Assembly: GCA_950097145.1 (NCBI GenBank)
Contig: CATNCF010000003.1
Location: 1 to 64,000, forward strand
Source of the DNA: an uncultured Lachnospiraceae bacterium
GTDB taxonomy: Bacteria; Bacillota; Clostridia; Lachnospirales; Lachnospiraceae
Reading direction: 5' to 3'
DNA: 64,000 bases
A program made the translations under genes and the position numbers. Positions within the stretch are counted from its first letter, which is position 1; the number at the start of each line of letters is the position of its first letter. Of this stretch, positions 17,074-25,893 are shown one piece after another. Below the pieces are notes generated by a model. The model was given only the letters and a program-made list of their open reading frames with translations. It was not told the DNA's origin and did not search any database.

Positions 17074-20000
17074 TTGCCCGTTTCCTGTAATTTGTATGGC
17101 ATCACAGGAAGCGGGCGGTATTCTTTGGAACTTGATTTTGAAACTTTTGCAGAATTATATCCCTTTATCTGGCAGATAAAATCCGGTGATGAAACAATGA
17201 ATCAGATAACAGCTTTCTCAGATCTGCAGAAGCTGTTTAAAGAGAATGTCTCTCAAATACAATGTACTTATATGAGGGTGAAATATAATGCAGAACAAAC
17301 GAAAAGCAATTCTGCAAGTGGAGAAGAACCATTAGATTCCAAAGAAGATGGGGATATTCTTGGAAATTCAACGGCACTTCAATTAAAAGACAGGGAATTG
17401 ATAGAGTATTTTGAGTGGAAGACTATTAATTTTCCCAAACAAATCATTGTAAAGAAGCATCCATTCAAAAGTCAATTGAGAGAACAGAAAAGCCTGTTAA
17501 AAGAGCTGTTTTATACTTATAACGATTATTGGTTTCGCCAGAGTTCCTGGTGGAAAGGGGTTGTTTTTTATGCCCAGTTAGAAAGTGTGATGAATGGGGT
17601 ACAGCAGTATGAATTGCTGGCAAATGAATTGGAGAATTATTCCGAAAGGGAAGCTGTTATACGGCAGACATGCAGTGATATTAGCCAGGCGATTTTCAGT
17701 ATCAATAATTTTAATAAGCTGATGCAGTCTGTTAATCAGTATGTTGTAAATATTCCAAATTATGAGATGCAGACCAAAGTCAATATTGAGAAATATTTGA
17801 TGGCATACACGATGTATTTGTTCGAAATCAGCAGAAATTATTACAACAGCCATAAGGAGGAAGGGGCGGAGCGGATTTTGCCTTTTTTTGCGTTGGATTT
17901 TAATGCTACCAGAATTGAGGCGCATACGTTATTTGGAAGGATCTCTGTATTAGATGATGAGGAAGATTCCCAAACAAGCCGATTAGATTTAAAACCATGG
18001 AATACGCTGCTTGCTATAAGATGCCCAAATTATCAGTGGTTTGCAAATGCGTATCATGTGCTGCCAATGATTACGCATGAGATTTCCCATAATTTCCGTT
18101 ATATTGGCCAAAAAAAAAGAAATGAGTTTGTAATCAGTTTCTTGATTGGGCATTTATCAAAATACATGATGGAACAGATATTAAAGAGAACAAATGTCGG
18201 ATGCAAAGTGGGACACTATGAGCCCAGGGAACGTTTTTTCCTGATGCATATAGAGAAGGTGCTGAAGGAGGAATTCCAAACATTTATTGAGAAACATGCC
18301 AGCCATATCAAATTAAAAGATATTGGAATATATTTTCTGAAACAATTTTGGAAAATTACTGGCTTACGAGAGATGAAATACCAGAAAAATGAGCGGAATG
18401 AAACCATTTATACAGAACTGCTCCAGCTTTCTTATCTTGTAAAGGCACCCGTTTTACGGCCAGAGGATATCGTGGGCAGTGTACCTTCTGAGAATGATGA
18501 GGTATGGAAGCACACGCTGCTTTTGAATCTTTTATTGGATTTGCTCAAACCGAAGGAGGATATGCAGTTGTGGAAAGAATGGGAAGAGCAGATCAAGGCA
18601 TGGAAGAATGGTTCTTCCTTTGACGAGGAATATGAGGGGATTGTACAAGTTGCGGAGAAGCTGCTTGAGCAGCGTAGTTCTCAGAATAAGATAGGGATAA
18701 AGTATATTCACTATATCCTTCCTTGCTTTCTTGACATATGGAAGAAGGCAGACAAAGAGGTTTGGGAAGAGGAACAAGCAGAAACAAAGCAAATGAAGCT
18801 AAAGGAAAAGTATGCTGAATTTGAAGAGGTTGTAACTGCCTTAGAGGGAAGAAAAATTAAAAAAGCGATACAATTGCTCCAGGAATGGTCAGAACAAAGC
18901 GCCAATACATCAAAAGGAATAGAAAAAAATAAGAAAGGACAAGATGAAACAATACGATTTTATCAGAAGCTCTATGAATTTTGTTATAGGCGTTCCATCA
19001 TTGAGAGCCATGTAAAAATAGGGAAACAAGAGAAAAATTATTTGTATTTTCCAGAGAACAATCACGCATCAGCCTTTGCGGAAAAAGTACATAATTCTAT
19101 GCATGAAGATTATTTGGCAAGGCTGAAAGACAGGTATTGTTTTGAAAACCAGTGGATTTTATTGGAGGAAAATCAGAGTCTTTTGATGTCTTTGGGAATC
19201 ATTAATGGAGAACCTAAACAATTTGTGGATAATTACAGCCAGGCTTTGCAGGGGACATCGGAAATTGAATTAAAAAGCATTGTCCAGGATCAGGTGGCAA
19301 ATTATGAAGAGATCTTTGCAGATCTTGGAATGTGCATGGCGTTCCGGTTTACAGCATATGGGTATTTTATGTATAGCATCCATATAATTCGGAAAGAACG
19401 TGAAATTCCAAGAAGAGCATCAAAAAACTTAGTTGCAGACAGGATCCGTACTTTACTGTTGTCTTATTATCGGAAAGAAGTCCAAGACAAAGAAAATAAA
19501 GACAAATTCCACGGAAAATTACAGTTGTATTGGGAAGATTTAAAGGGTTGTTTAAGACAACAAAATGAGTGTTTTAAGGAGGAATTAAAGAAAGAGGAGG
19601 AGTTAAAGAATAAAAAGGAGTCCGGTAATTTAGAAGGCTCTGTAGATGAGTTTATGTGTATGTTTCGCTCATTTTTAGACAAGCAAAAGTTTCAGGAAAT
19701 TAAGGTGGCGCAGCTTGACAAGATCGTATATTTTATCAGTAATTTTGAACAGACATATAGGAAAAATAGGGAATTATTAAGGCAGATCGAGATTTTAAGA
19801 TGGATGCGTTCCCTATATCAAGACCTGAATCTTGAGTCGGAATTAGAAGAGGACAGGGATAAATTGGTGGAAGAACTATATTCACATGTCCTTGAAGTAA
19901 AAAAACAGGTGCTAAAGGGCAATGATGGGGAGTCGCTGGATCCAAAGGAAGAAAAAGAATTGCTCCGAAAAAATTTGTACCAAGAGGTTTCGCATACGAG

Positions 20001-20334
20001 TGATCCAGCAGAAAAAATTACACCTAAAGAATTATGGATTCAAAAGTGCTATCAGGATAAAAATATCGAAGATATAGGAAAGTACTATAATGATTACAGC
20101 TATTCGTTTGTTATAGAGCAAAAGAAATTAGGCAGGTGCTTAAACCATCAGAATCTCTTTGTGTTTGATTATTATGAGAAAATGTTTGATCGTATCCAAA
20201 ATATCAAAAAGGATATAGATAAGGAAGATAATCCCAAAATAATACTGGACTTATTGTTTCAGGATGACATTTCCCCAAAACAGGAGGATCAGGCAGGGGA
20301 GCCGTGTGGTAAAGAAGAGGAGGGGGAGCAATAA
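17074..20334 (+). CDS. Large predicted zinc metallopeptidase (HEXXH), C-terminal part of the interrupted frame
   Basis: 1,086 residues counted from the TTG at 17074, the first start-like codon; there is no ribosome site before it, and the frame is continuous with the upstream ORF except for one UAG at 16966. The hallmark is THEISHNFRYIG (HEISH at residues 335-339), a zinc-peptidase active site. NYEEIFADLGM (residues 743-752) could supply the third zinc ligand (Glu746) with the supporting Asp750, as in gluzincins with an E-x3-D motif. The rest is mostly helical and charged, with long predicted coiled-coil-like stretches (500-620, 810-1000) and no signal peptide, so it should act in the cytoplasm. 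It is followed directly by the FRG-domain gene. The family is not one I can name. Confidence 0.65.
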   Translation: MPVSCNLYGITGSGRYSLELDFETFAELYPFIWQIKSGDETMNQITAFSDLQKLFKENVSQIQCTYMRVKYNAEQTKSNSASGEEPLDSKEDGDILGNSTALQLKDRELIEYFEWKTINFPKQIIVKKHPFKSQLREQKSLLKELFYTYNDYWFRQSSWWKGVVFYAQLESVMNGVQQYELLANELENYSEREAVIRQTCSDISQAIFSINNFNKLMQSVNQYVVNIPNYEMQTKVNIEKYLMAYTMYLFEISRNYYNSHKEEGAERILPFFALDFNATRIEAHTLFGRISVLDDEEDSQTSRLDLKPWNTLLAIRCPNYQWFANAYHVLPMITHEISHNFRYIGQKKRNEFVISFLIGHLSKYMMEQILKRTNVGCKVGHYEPRERFFLMHIEKVLKEEFQTFIEKHASHIKLKDIGIYFLKQFWKITGLREMKYQKNERNETIYTELLQLSYLVKAPVLRPEDIVGSVPSENDEVWKHTLLLNLLLDLLKPKEDMQLWKEWEEQIKAWKNGSSFDEEYEGIVQVAEKLLEQRSSQNKIGIKYIHYILPCFLDIWKKADKEVWEEEQAETKQMKLKEKYAEFEEVVTALEGRKIKKAIQLLQEWSEQSANTSKGIEKNKKGQDETIRFYQKLYEFCYRRSIIESHVKIGKQEKNYLYFPENNHASAFAEKVHNSMHEDYLARLKDRYCFENQWILLEENQSLLMSLGIINGEPKQFVDNYSQALQGTSEIELKSIVQDQVANYEEIFADLGMCMAFRFTAYGYFMYSIHIIRKEREIPRRASKNLVADRIRTLLLSYYRKEVQDKENKDKFHGKLQLYWEDLKGCLRQQNECFKEELKKEEELKNKKESGNLEGSVDEFMCMFRSFLDKQKFQEIKVAQLDKIVYFISNFEQTYRKNRELLRQIEILRWMRSLYQDLNLESELEEDRDKLVEELYSHVLEVKKQVLKGNDGESLDPKEEKELLRKNLYQEVSHTSDPAEKITPKELWIQKCYQDKNIEDIGKYYNDYSYSFVIEQKKLGRCLNHQNLFVFDYYEKMFDRIQNIKKDIDKEDNPKIILDLLFQDDISPKQEDQAGEPCGKEEEGEQ

Positions 20335-21426
20335 ATGATTTCAAAATTTTATGCGTCAACGCTGGCAGAGTTTTATGGTGCGCTGAATGATGTGAAAGAG
20401 GATTTTAAAGATAACGGGAAAGAGTTACGGTTTTGGTTTCGCGGACATGGCCACAATTATTATAACCTGATTCCAACCTTGTACCGCGGTCAGTTTTTTC
20501 AGAAAAATGGAAATAATACCTATACACAGATGAATTTGAAAGAGGATTACCGCTATCAGCATTTTAAAGCAAGGGCATTCCACTATGTAGATTCCAATCC
20601 GGTCTATAAAAGTGAATGGCAGGAAATTTACCAGCACCATTTTGGGCATACAAGGCTGATGGACTGGACGGAATCGGCAAGAACGGCATTGTCTTTTGCC
20701 TTGGAACCATTTATCGACACCCGGGCTAATAAAGAATTGGAATATAAACGCTATCATTGCACCCCTTGCGTGTGGGTGCTAAATCCATATGAGTTAAATA
20801 AAAAAGTATATGGTTATATGGGTGAGAAACTTCCAACTGACATAAAAAAATCGAGAACCATGTGCAGATCGTGGAAAGATTGGCTTCCTATCTGTGAAGA
20901 GATAAAGAATCATAGGGAGATTTATTTTGATGGAAACAAAAGTGATCTGGAAATTAAAGGGGTCATCAGTCTTTGTGCCTTGGAAGATTATAGAAAGTCT
21001 TTTGGGGAGGGCTTTAAAAGAGCAGTGTATACCTTTGAATTCAATCCCTTTTATTATCTGGCATTGAGGATTTATTCCGATGCGGTACCGTATAGTATTG
21101 AGACATATGACCAGGAAATTTTGCCGCCGATGGCACTTCTGCATCCCTATCACAGTAACCGTATTCGTACCCAGCGGGGGGCGTTTACCATGTTTCCCAA
21201 TTATTTTCTTGAGGAAGGGGTAGAGAAAAAATGTAAAAACAGGAACAGGGATATTCGGAACATGGAAGAACAAGATTATATCAGCGGCTGCCTAAAAGTA
21301 ATTTATATTATCAATCCTCATGAAATCGCAAGAGAATTGATGCTCAGCGGCGAACGCCGATCTGAGTTATATCCTGATATTCAGACTTACGCAGATATGA
21401 TTGAGACACAGAAATACTATTGTTAA
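20335..21426 (+). CDS. FRG-domain protein
   Basis: 363 residues. The FRG domain (PF08867) occupies the N-terminal part: ELRFWFRGHGHNYYNLIP with the eponymous Phe-Arg-Gly (residues 34-36), TLYRG, and the second conserved block HHFGHTRLMDWTESARTALS (about residues 102-121). The biochemical activity of FRG domains is not established; they are found in accessory and phage-linked contexts. The ATG directly follows the TAA of the HEXXH gene with a GGAGGGGGAG ribosome site inside that gene, so the two are translationally coupled. This strict coupling is the best evidence that peptidase and FRG protein work together. Confidence 0.85.
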   Translation: MISKFYASTLAEFYGALNDVKEDFKDNGKELRFWFRGHGHNYYNLIPTLYRGQFFQKNGNNTYTQMNLKEDYRYQHFKARAFHYVDSNPVYKSEWQEIYQHHFGHTRLMDWTESARTALSFALEPFIDTRANKELEYKRYHCTPCVWVLNPYELNKKVYGYMGEKLPTDIKKSRTMCRSWKDWLPICEEIKNHREIYFDGNKSDLEIKGVISLCALEDYRKSFGEGFKRAVYTFEFNPFYYLALRIYSDAVPYSIETYDQEILPPMALLHPYHSNRIRTQRGAFTMFPNYFLEEGVEKKCKNRNRDIRNMEEQDYISGCLKVIYIINPHEIARELMLSGERRSELYPDIQTYADMIETQKYYC

Positions 21427-21522
21427 TGGTGGAAATGTTTGTTCCAGAGGCTTTTGTTTGACACACAAGCAGGAAACATTTATAATAAACATCAGAAATT
21501 TGAAATAGAAAGAGGTGACACG

Positions 21523-22648
21523 ATGGTTGAATTAGATCAGTTCAAAACAACTTTGAACACATACAAAGAACCGTTAGTGGAAGTGAGGGATTCACTTTGA
21601 CCTGGCGAACAAAGAACAGAGAATCCAGGAATTAGAACGGGAAATGGAAGCGCCGGATTTTTGGGATGATACAGAGCGTTCCCAGAGTAAAATGAAGGAG
21701 CTGAAAAGCTTAAAGGATGATGTAGAGACTTATGCCAGTCTGACAGGGCAGTATGAAGATATCGAAACTTTATTGGAAATGGGCTATGAAGAAAATGACG
21801 CTTCCCTGATACCAGAAATCCAGGAAGCCCTTGCAGAGTTTGAGGAGACTTTTGAAACGATCAGGATAAAAACTCTGCTGTCAGGAGAATATGACGGGGA
21901 AAACGCCATTCTTTCCCTCCATGCAGGAGCCGGGGGAACAGAATCCTGTGACTGGAACAGTATGTTGTTCCGCATGTATAAGCGCTGGGCGGAGAATAAA
22001 GGATTTACCGTAGAGGTTCTGGATTCTCTGGACGGTGAGGAAGCAGGCATTAAGTCCATAACCTTTGAGGTTCGGGGAGAAAATGCCTATGGCTATTTAA
22101 AGTCTGAGAAAGGCGTGCACCGGCTGGTGCGCATTTCACCTTTTAATGCGGCAGGCAAGCGGCAGACCTCTTTTGCTTCCTGTGATGTGATGCCGGATAT
22201 TGAAAAAGACCTGGATATTGAGGTGAAAGACGACGAGCTGCGCATTGACACATATCGTTCCAGCGGCGCCGGAGGACAGCATATTAATAAAACTTCCTCC
22301 GCAATCCGCATTACCCATCTTCCCACCGGGATTGTGGTACAATGCCAGAATGAGCGGTCCCAGCATATGAATAAGGATAAAGCAATGCAGATGCTGAAGG
22401 CGAAGCTGTATCTTTTGAAACAGGAAGAAAATGAGAAGAAGGCTGCGGATATCCGTGGAGAGGTGACAGAAATCGGCTGGGGCAACCAGATCCGTTCCTA
22501 TGTGATGCAGCCCTATACTATGGTGAAGGACCACCGCACCAATGCAGAGACCGGAAATGTAGACAGTGTGATGGACGGAAAAATAGATTTGTTTATGAAT
22601 GCTTATTTAAAATGGAAAAGCCTTAGTATTGGTATAGCAGAAAATTAA
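21523..22648 (+). CDS. prfB: Peptide chain release factor 2, with programmed +1 frameshift
   Basis: RF2 recognises UGA and UAA and releases the finished peptide. The gene starts at ATG 21523 behind AGAGGTGA, runs 25 codons to an in-frame TGA (21598-21600) and must shift +1 to continue as DLANKEQRIQELEREMEAPDFW. The total is about 374 residues, normal for RF2. The peptidyl-transferase motif GAGGQHIN and the surrounding RSSGAGG are present, and VRISPFN carries the SPF anticodon-like tripeptide for UGA reading. The accessory island ends about 100 bases upstream of this conserved gene. Confidence 0.95.
21583..21601 (+). promoter_or_regulatory. RF2 autoregulatory frameshift site
   Basis: GTG AGG GAT TCA CTT TGA C: the slippery CTT codon before TGA-C is preceded by an internal Shine-Dalgarno-like GTGAGGG, the layout known from prfB in many bacteria. 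Low RF2 lets the ribosome pause at UGA and shift +1, so RF2 controls its own synthesis. The sequence differs from the E. coli AGGGGGTATCTTTGAC in the two codons before CTT. Confidence 0.93.
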
Positions 22649-22664
22649 AAAAAGAGGTTGCATA

Positions 22665-22712
22665 AAAAAAACAAATGTGCTAATATCTTTGCAGTGAGCA
22701 CATTTGTTTTTT
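22665..22712 (+). terminator. Rho-independent terminator of prfB
   Basis: AAAAAACAAATGTGCT pairs with AGCACATTTGTTTTTT (right arm 22697-22712) around a 15-nt loop; the right arm ends in a T-run. Confidence 0.85.
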
Positions 22713-22737
22713 ATAGACAAACAAACCGGAGGCAGTT

Positions 22738-23181
22738 ATGGAAGAAAAGACAAAATATTTTGTTTTAAAAAAGAAAGCTGTTCCAGAGGTATTATTAAAA
22801 GTAGTGGAGGCGAAGAAACTTTTGGAGTCAGGACGTGCAGAGTCCGTGCAGGAAGCAACCGATCTGGTGGGAATCAGCCGAAGCTCTTTTTATAAATATA
22901 AGGATGACATTTTTCCATTTCATGACAATGCCAAGGGAAAGACCATTACAATGGTGATTCAAATGGATGATGAGCCGGGATTATTATCCCTGGTGCTTCA
23001 AATTGTGGCAGATTTCCACGCAAATATTCTGACGATTCATCAGAGTATTCCGGTAAATGGAATTGCGTCCCTTACCTTAAGTGTGGACGTGCTGCCAGAT
23101 ACGAAAAATGTGTCCCAGATGGTAGAAAACATGGAACAGCAGGAAGGAATCCATTATTTAAAAATATTAGCCAGGGAGTGA
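22738..23181 (+). CDS. ACT-domain protein (UPF0735/PheB family)
   Basis: 147 residues. The N-terminal part contains a helix-turn-helix-like segment (SVQEATDLVGISRSSFYKYK). The C-terminal half is an ACT domain (TITMVIQMDDEPGLLSLVLQ ... ANILTIHQSIPVNG), a small amino-acid-binding module. The family is commonly located next to hom in Firmicutes, as here (4 bases before the hom ATG), and is thought to regulate amino-acid synthesis or flux. GGAGG precedes the start. Confidence 0.9.
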   Translation: MEEKTKYFVLKKKAVPEVLLKVVEAKKLLESGRAESVQEATDLVGISRSSFYKYKDDIFPFHDNAKGKTITMVIQMDDEPGLLSLVLQIVADFHANILTIHQSIPVNGIASLTLSVDVLPDTKNVSQMVENMEQQEGIHYLKILARE

Positions 23182-23185
23182 TATC

Positions 23186-24388
23186 ATGATAAAAATAGCG
23201 ATTTTAGGTTATGGAACCATAGGTTCCGGCGTGGTGGAAGTATTAAACACCAATAGTGAGAGTATTGCAAAACGTGCAGGCGATGAAATTCAGGTAAAAT
23301 ATATTCTGGATCTCAGGGATTTTCCAGGGGATCCCATGGAGGACAAGGTAATTCATGATTATAACGTCATTGCCGAAGATCCGGAAGTTCAGGTAGTAGT
23401 GGAGGCAATGGGAGGCGTGGAGCCTGCGTATACCTTTGTAAAGCGCGCATTGCTTGCAGGGAAGAATGTGACCACTTCCAACAAAGCTCTGGTGGCAAAA
23501 CACGGGGCAGAGCTTATTGCCATTGCCAAGGAACAGAGTATTAATTTTCTGTTTGAAGCAAGCGTAGGCGGAGGAATCCCTATTATCCGTCCGCTGAATT
23601 CTTCTCTGACTGCAGATGAGATTGAAGAGATTACAGGTATTTTAAACGGAACCACCAATTATATGCTGAGCAAAATGACGTTTGAGGGGCTGGAATTTGA
23701 CGATGTGTTAAAAGACGCACAGTCCAGGGGTTATGCAGAAGCAGATCCCACCGCAGATGTGGAGGGCTATGACGCCTGCAGAAAGATTGCAATTCTCACC
23801 TCATTGGTGTGCGGACAGCAGGTGGATTTTGAAGATATTTATACAGAGGGGATTACCAAGATTACTGCAGATGACATAAAGTATGCGGCAGCTATGGGAA
23901 GGGTAATTAAGCTTCTTGCTACCAGCAGAAAGACAGAGGAAGGTTACTGCGCCATGGTTGCCCCCTTTATGCTGTCACAGCAGCATCCCCTGTATAGTGT
24001 CAATGATGTTTTTAACGCCATTTTTGTCCATGGAAATGTATTAGGGGACGCTATGTTTTATGGAAGCGGCGCAGGGAAACTTCCCACGGCAAGCGCGGTG
24101 GTGGCAGATATTGTAGATATTGCAAAGCATCTGCATAAGAATATCCTGATTTCCTGGAGTTCCGGGAAAATGGATCTGGTGGACAAAGGGAAAGCACAGA
24201 GCCGTTTCTTTGTACGTACGGAAGAAGGGCAGGAGCAGGTCAAGGCCATGTTTGGCGATGTGGAGTTTATAGAGGCGCCGGAGGTTTCCGGAGAGACAGG
24301 GTTCCTGACGGGAGTAATGACAGAGAAAGCCTTTGAGGAAAAAGCGGCATCGCTAAAAGGGATGAAACAGAGAATCCGCGTAGTATAG
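23186..24388 (+). CDS. hom: Homoserine dehydrogenase
   Basis: 400 residues. It reduces aspartate semialdehyde to homoserine with NAD(P)H, the branch to threonine and methionine. The N-terminal Rossmann motif is ILGYGTIGSGVVEVL, the cofactor/catalytic region includes VTTSNKALVAKHG and GGGIPIIRPL, and the substrate region ILNGTTNYMLSKM and GYAEADPTADVEGYDA are intact. At 400 residues it is shorter than the 433-residue B. subtilis form, and the C-terminal ACT domain is abbreviated; the free-standing ACT protein upstream might take over its role. Translation is likely coupled to that gene. Confidence 0.95.
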   Translation: MIKIAILGYGTIGSGVVEVLNTNSESIAKRAGDEIQVKYILDLRDFPGDPMEDKVIHDYNVIAEDPEVQVVVEAMGGVEPAYTFVKRALLAGKNVTTSNKALVAKHGAELIAIAKEQSINFLFEASVGGGIPIIRPLNSSLTADEIEEITGILNGTTNYMLSKMTFEGLEFDDVLKDAQSRGYAEADPTADVEGYDACRKIAILTSLVCGQQVDFEDIYTEGITKITADDIKYAAAMGRVIKLLATSRKTEEGYCAMVAPFMLSQQHPLYSVNDVFNAIFVHGNVLGDAMFYGSGAGKLPTASAVVADIVDIAKHLHKNILISWSSGKMDLVDKGKAQSRFFVRTEEGQEQVKAMFGDVEFIEAPEVSGETGFLTGVMTEKAFEEKAASLKGMKQRIRVV

Positions 24389-24398
24389 AAATAGAAGA

Positions 24399-24498
24399 GG
24401 GGGCTGTTGTAAAATGCAGGCATTCTACAATATATATTACTAAGCCAAGAGTATTTGTGCCGTATATTGTAGAAATCTTTCGCATTACAACAGCCCCT
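24399..24498. repeat. Palindromic repeat, copy A (between hom and the apgM-like gene)
   Basis: A roughly 100-bp imperfect palindrome. The outer arms GGGGCTGTTGTAA (24400-24412) and TTACAACAGCCCC (24485-24497) and inner arms TTCTACAATATA / TATATTGTAGAA form a long hairpin. Its reverse complement closely matches copy B at 25740-25809. It may terminate hom transcription or attenuate read-through into the next gene. Confidence 0.75.
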
Positions 24499-24518
24499 GA
24501 ATTAAGGGAGGACAAGAA

Positions 24519-25721
24519 ATGAAATATGTTATTGTACTGGGTGACGGAATGGCTGACCGTCCGCTGGAAGAACTTCAGGGCATGACGCCTTTGGAATATG
24601 CAAAAACCCCCAATATGGATAAACTTGCAGCAGAGGGGGAAATCGGAATGGTGCATACCATCCCAGACGGAATGTCTCCAGGAAGCGATACAGCGAATCT
24701 GTCTGTGCTTGGCTATGATCCAAAGATTTATTATTCTGGGCGTTCCCCCCTGGAAGCTTTGAGTATCGGGGTGGATATGAAGCCCACAGATGTTTCCCTG
24801 CGCTGTAATATCGTAACTCTTTCTGAAGAGGAAGAAAAATATGAAGATAAGAAAATTTTAGATCACAGTTCTGGAGAGATTTCCACAGAAGATGCAGCAG
24901 TTTTGCTGGATGCAGTGAGAAAAGAGCTGGAGACGGATAGTTACAAATTTTATGTGGGAACCAGCTACCGCCATCTGCTGATCTGGGATCAGGGGAAGAT
25001 CCTGGAACTGACGCCGCCGCATGACGTGCTGGGGCAGACCATCGGCCAGTATTTGCCCAGTGATGACATGCTCTCTGCAATGATGAAAAAAAGTTATGAT
25101 ATCCTTAAAGGTCATCCCATCAACATAGAACGGAAAAAACAGGGATTAAATCCCGCAAATTCCTGCTGGTTCTGGGGGGCAGGGACCAGGCCGGCGCTGT
25201 CCTCATTCCAGGAGAAAACAGGGCTTAAGGGAGCAATGGTATCAGCGGTGGATCTGTTAAAAGGAATTGCAGTGGGAGCTTCCATGAAGAATATTTTTGT
25301 GGAAGGGGCCAATGGCGGTCTTCACACGAATTATGAGGGAAAAGCAAAGGCGGCAGTTGATATTTTGACAAAAGAGAATTATGATTTTGTATACGTTCAT
25401 GTGGAAGCGCCGGATGAGATGGGCCATCAGGGCAGCGTGGAGAAAAAGGTAAAGGCAATCGAATTTTTGGATGAGCGTGTCATTGCACCCATCAAGGCGG
25501 GACTGGAACAGTCAGGGGAAGAATTCCGAATGCTGGTAATGCCGGATCATCCTACGCCTATCAGTATCCGTACCCATACCGGGGATGACGTGCCGTATCT
25601 GCTCTATGACAGCAGAAAGACTCAGAGTCAGACCTGGAAATACAATGAGAGGGAAGCCGCACAGTCTGGAAACCGGATTGCAAAGGGGTGTGAGATGATA
25701 AACTATCTTATTGAAAAATAG
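24519..25721 (+). CDS. apgM-like phosphoglycerate mutase / proposed homoserine kinase
   Basis: 400 residues of the alkaline-phosphatase-like metalloenzyme superfamily, archaeal-type cofactor-independent phosphoglycerate mutase branch. It shows YVIVLGDGMADRPLEEL (metal-binding Asp), DGMSPGSDTANLSVLGYD (nucleophile Ser region) and the C-terminal metal sites HVEAPDEMGHQG and MLVMPDHPTP. Members encoded next to homoserine dehydrogenase have been proposed to act as homoserine kinase (TIGR02535-type), replacing ThrB. Here it directly follows hom and no thrB is visible, which favours that role, but glycolytic mutase activity cannot be excluded from sequence. GGGAGG precedes the ATG. Confidence 0.88.
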   Translation: MKYVIVLGDGMADRPLEELQGMTPLEYAKTPNMDKLAAEGEIGMVHTIPDGMSPGSDTANLSVLGYDPKIYYSGRSPLEALSIGVDMKPTDVSLRCNIVTLSEEEEKYEDKKILDHSSGEISTEDAAVLLDAVRKELETDSYKFYVGTSYRHLLIWDQGKILELTPPHDVLGQTIGQYLPSDDMLSAMMKKSYDILKGHPINIERKKQGLNPANSCWFWGAGTRPALSSFQEKTGLKGAMVSAVDLLKGIAVGASMKNIFVEGANGGLHTNYEGKAKAAVDILTKENYDFVYVHVEAPDEMGHQGSVEKKVKAIEFLDERVIAPIKAGLEQSGEEFRMLVMPDHPTPISIRTHTGDDVPYLLYDSRKTQSQTWKYNEREAAQSGNRIAKGCEMINYLIEK

Positions 25722-25739
25722 AAAATAAAGGATGAAAAC

Positions 25740-25809
25740 AGGCTGTTGCAAAACGGGAGATTTCTACAATATATTGCAGGAACCCTGCATTTTGCAGCAG
25801 CCTTTTTTT
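25740..25809 (+). terminator. Palindromic repeat, copy B, acting as terminator of the apgM-like gene
   Basis: AGGCTGTTGCAAAA pairs with TTTTGCAGCAGCCT and is followed by seven T residues, a strong intrinsic terminator. Its sequence (GGCTGTTG..., GAGATTTCTACAATATA, CCTGCATTTT...CAGCC) matches the reverse complement of copy A, lacking about 30 internal bases. The two copies bracket the apgM-like gene in opposite orientation. Confidence 0.8.
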
Positions 25810-25827
25810 CTTTATTTTCTATTTTTG

Positions 25828-25879
25828 TTGACATATGTGTCTACAAATGGTAGACTATAAGCGTCTACTATTTGTAGAC
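25828..25879 (+). promoter_or_regulatory. BlaI-type promoter with two operators
   Basis: TTGACA (25828-25833), 17-bp spacer and TAGACT (25851-25856). Two 17-bp palindromes, GTCTACAAATGGTAGAC at 25839-25855 and GTCTACTATTTGTAGAC at 25863-25879, cover the spacer/-10 region and the transcription start. They resemble the TACAnnTGTA-like sites of BlaI/MecI repressors, so autorepression by the downstream regulator is expected. Confidence 0.88.
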
Positions 25880-25893
25880 AAAAGGAGGTACAA

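Noticed and set aside
22649-22737. Leader before the ACT-hom genes, checked for a T-box or threonine attenuator
   Set aside because: Only the prfB terminator hairpin is present; no T-box motif or threonine-rich leader peptide was found.
24529-25080. Minus-strand open frame of about 183 codons opposite the apgM-like gene
   Set aside because: Codons mirror the real gene, the protein is Pro/Ser/His-rich, and there is no start signal.
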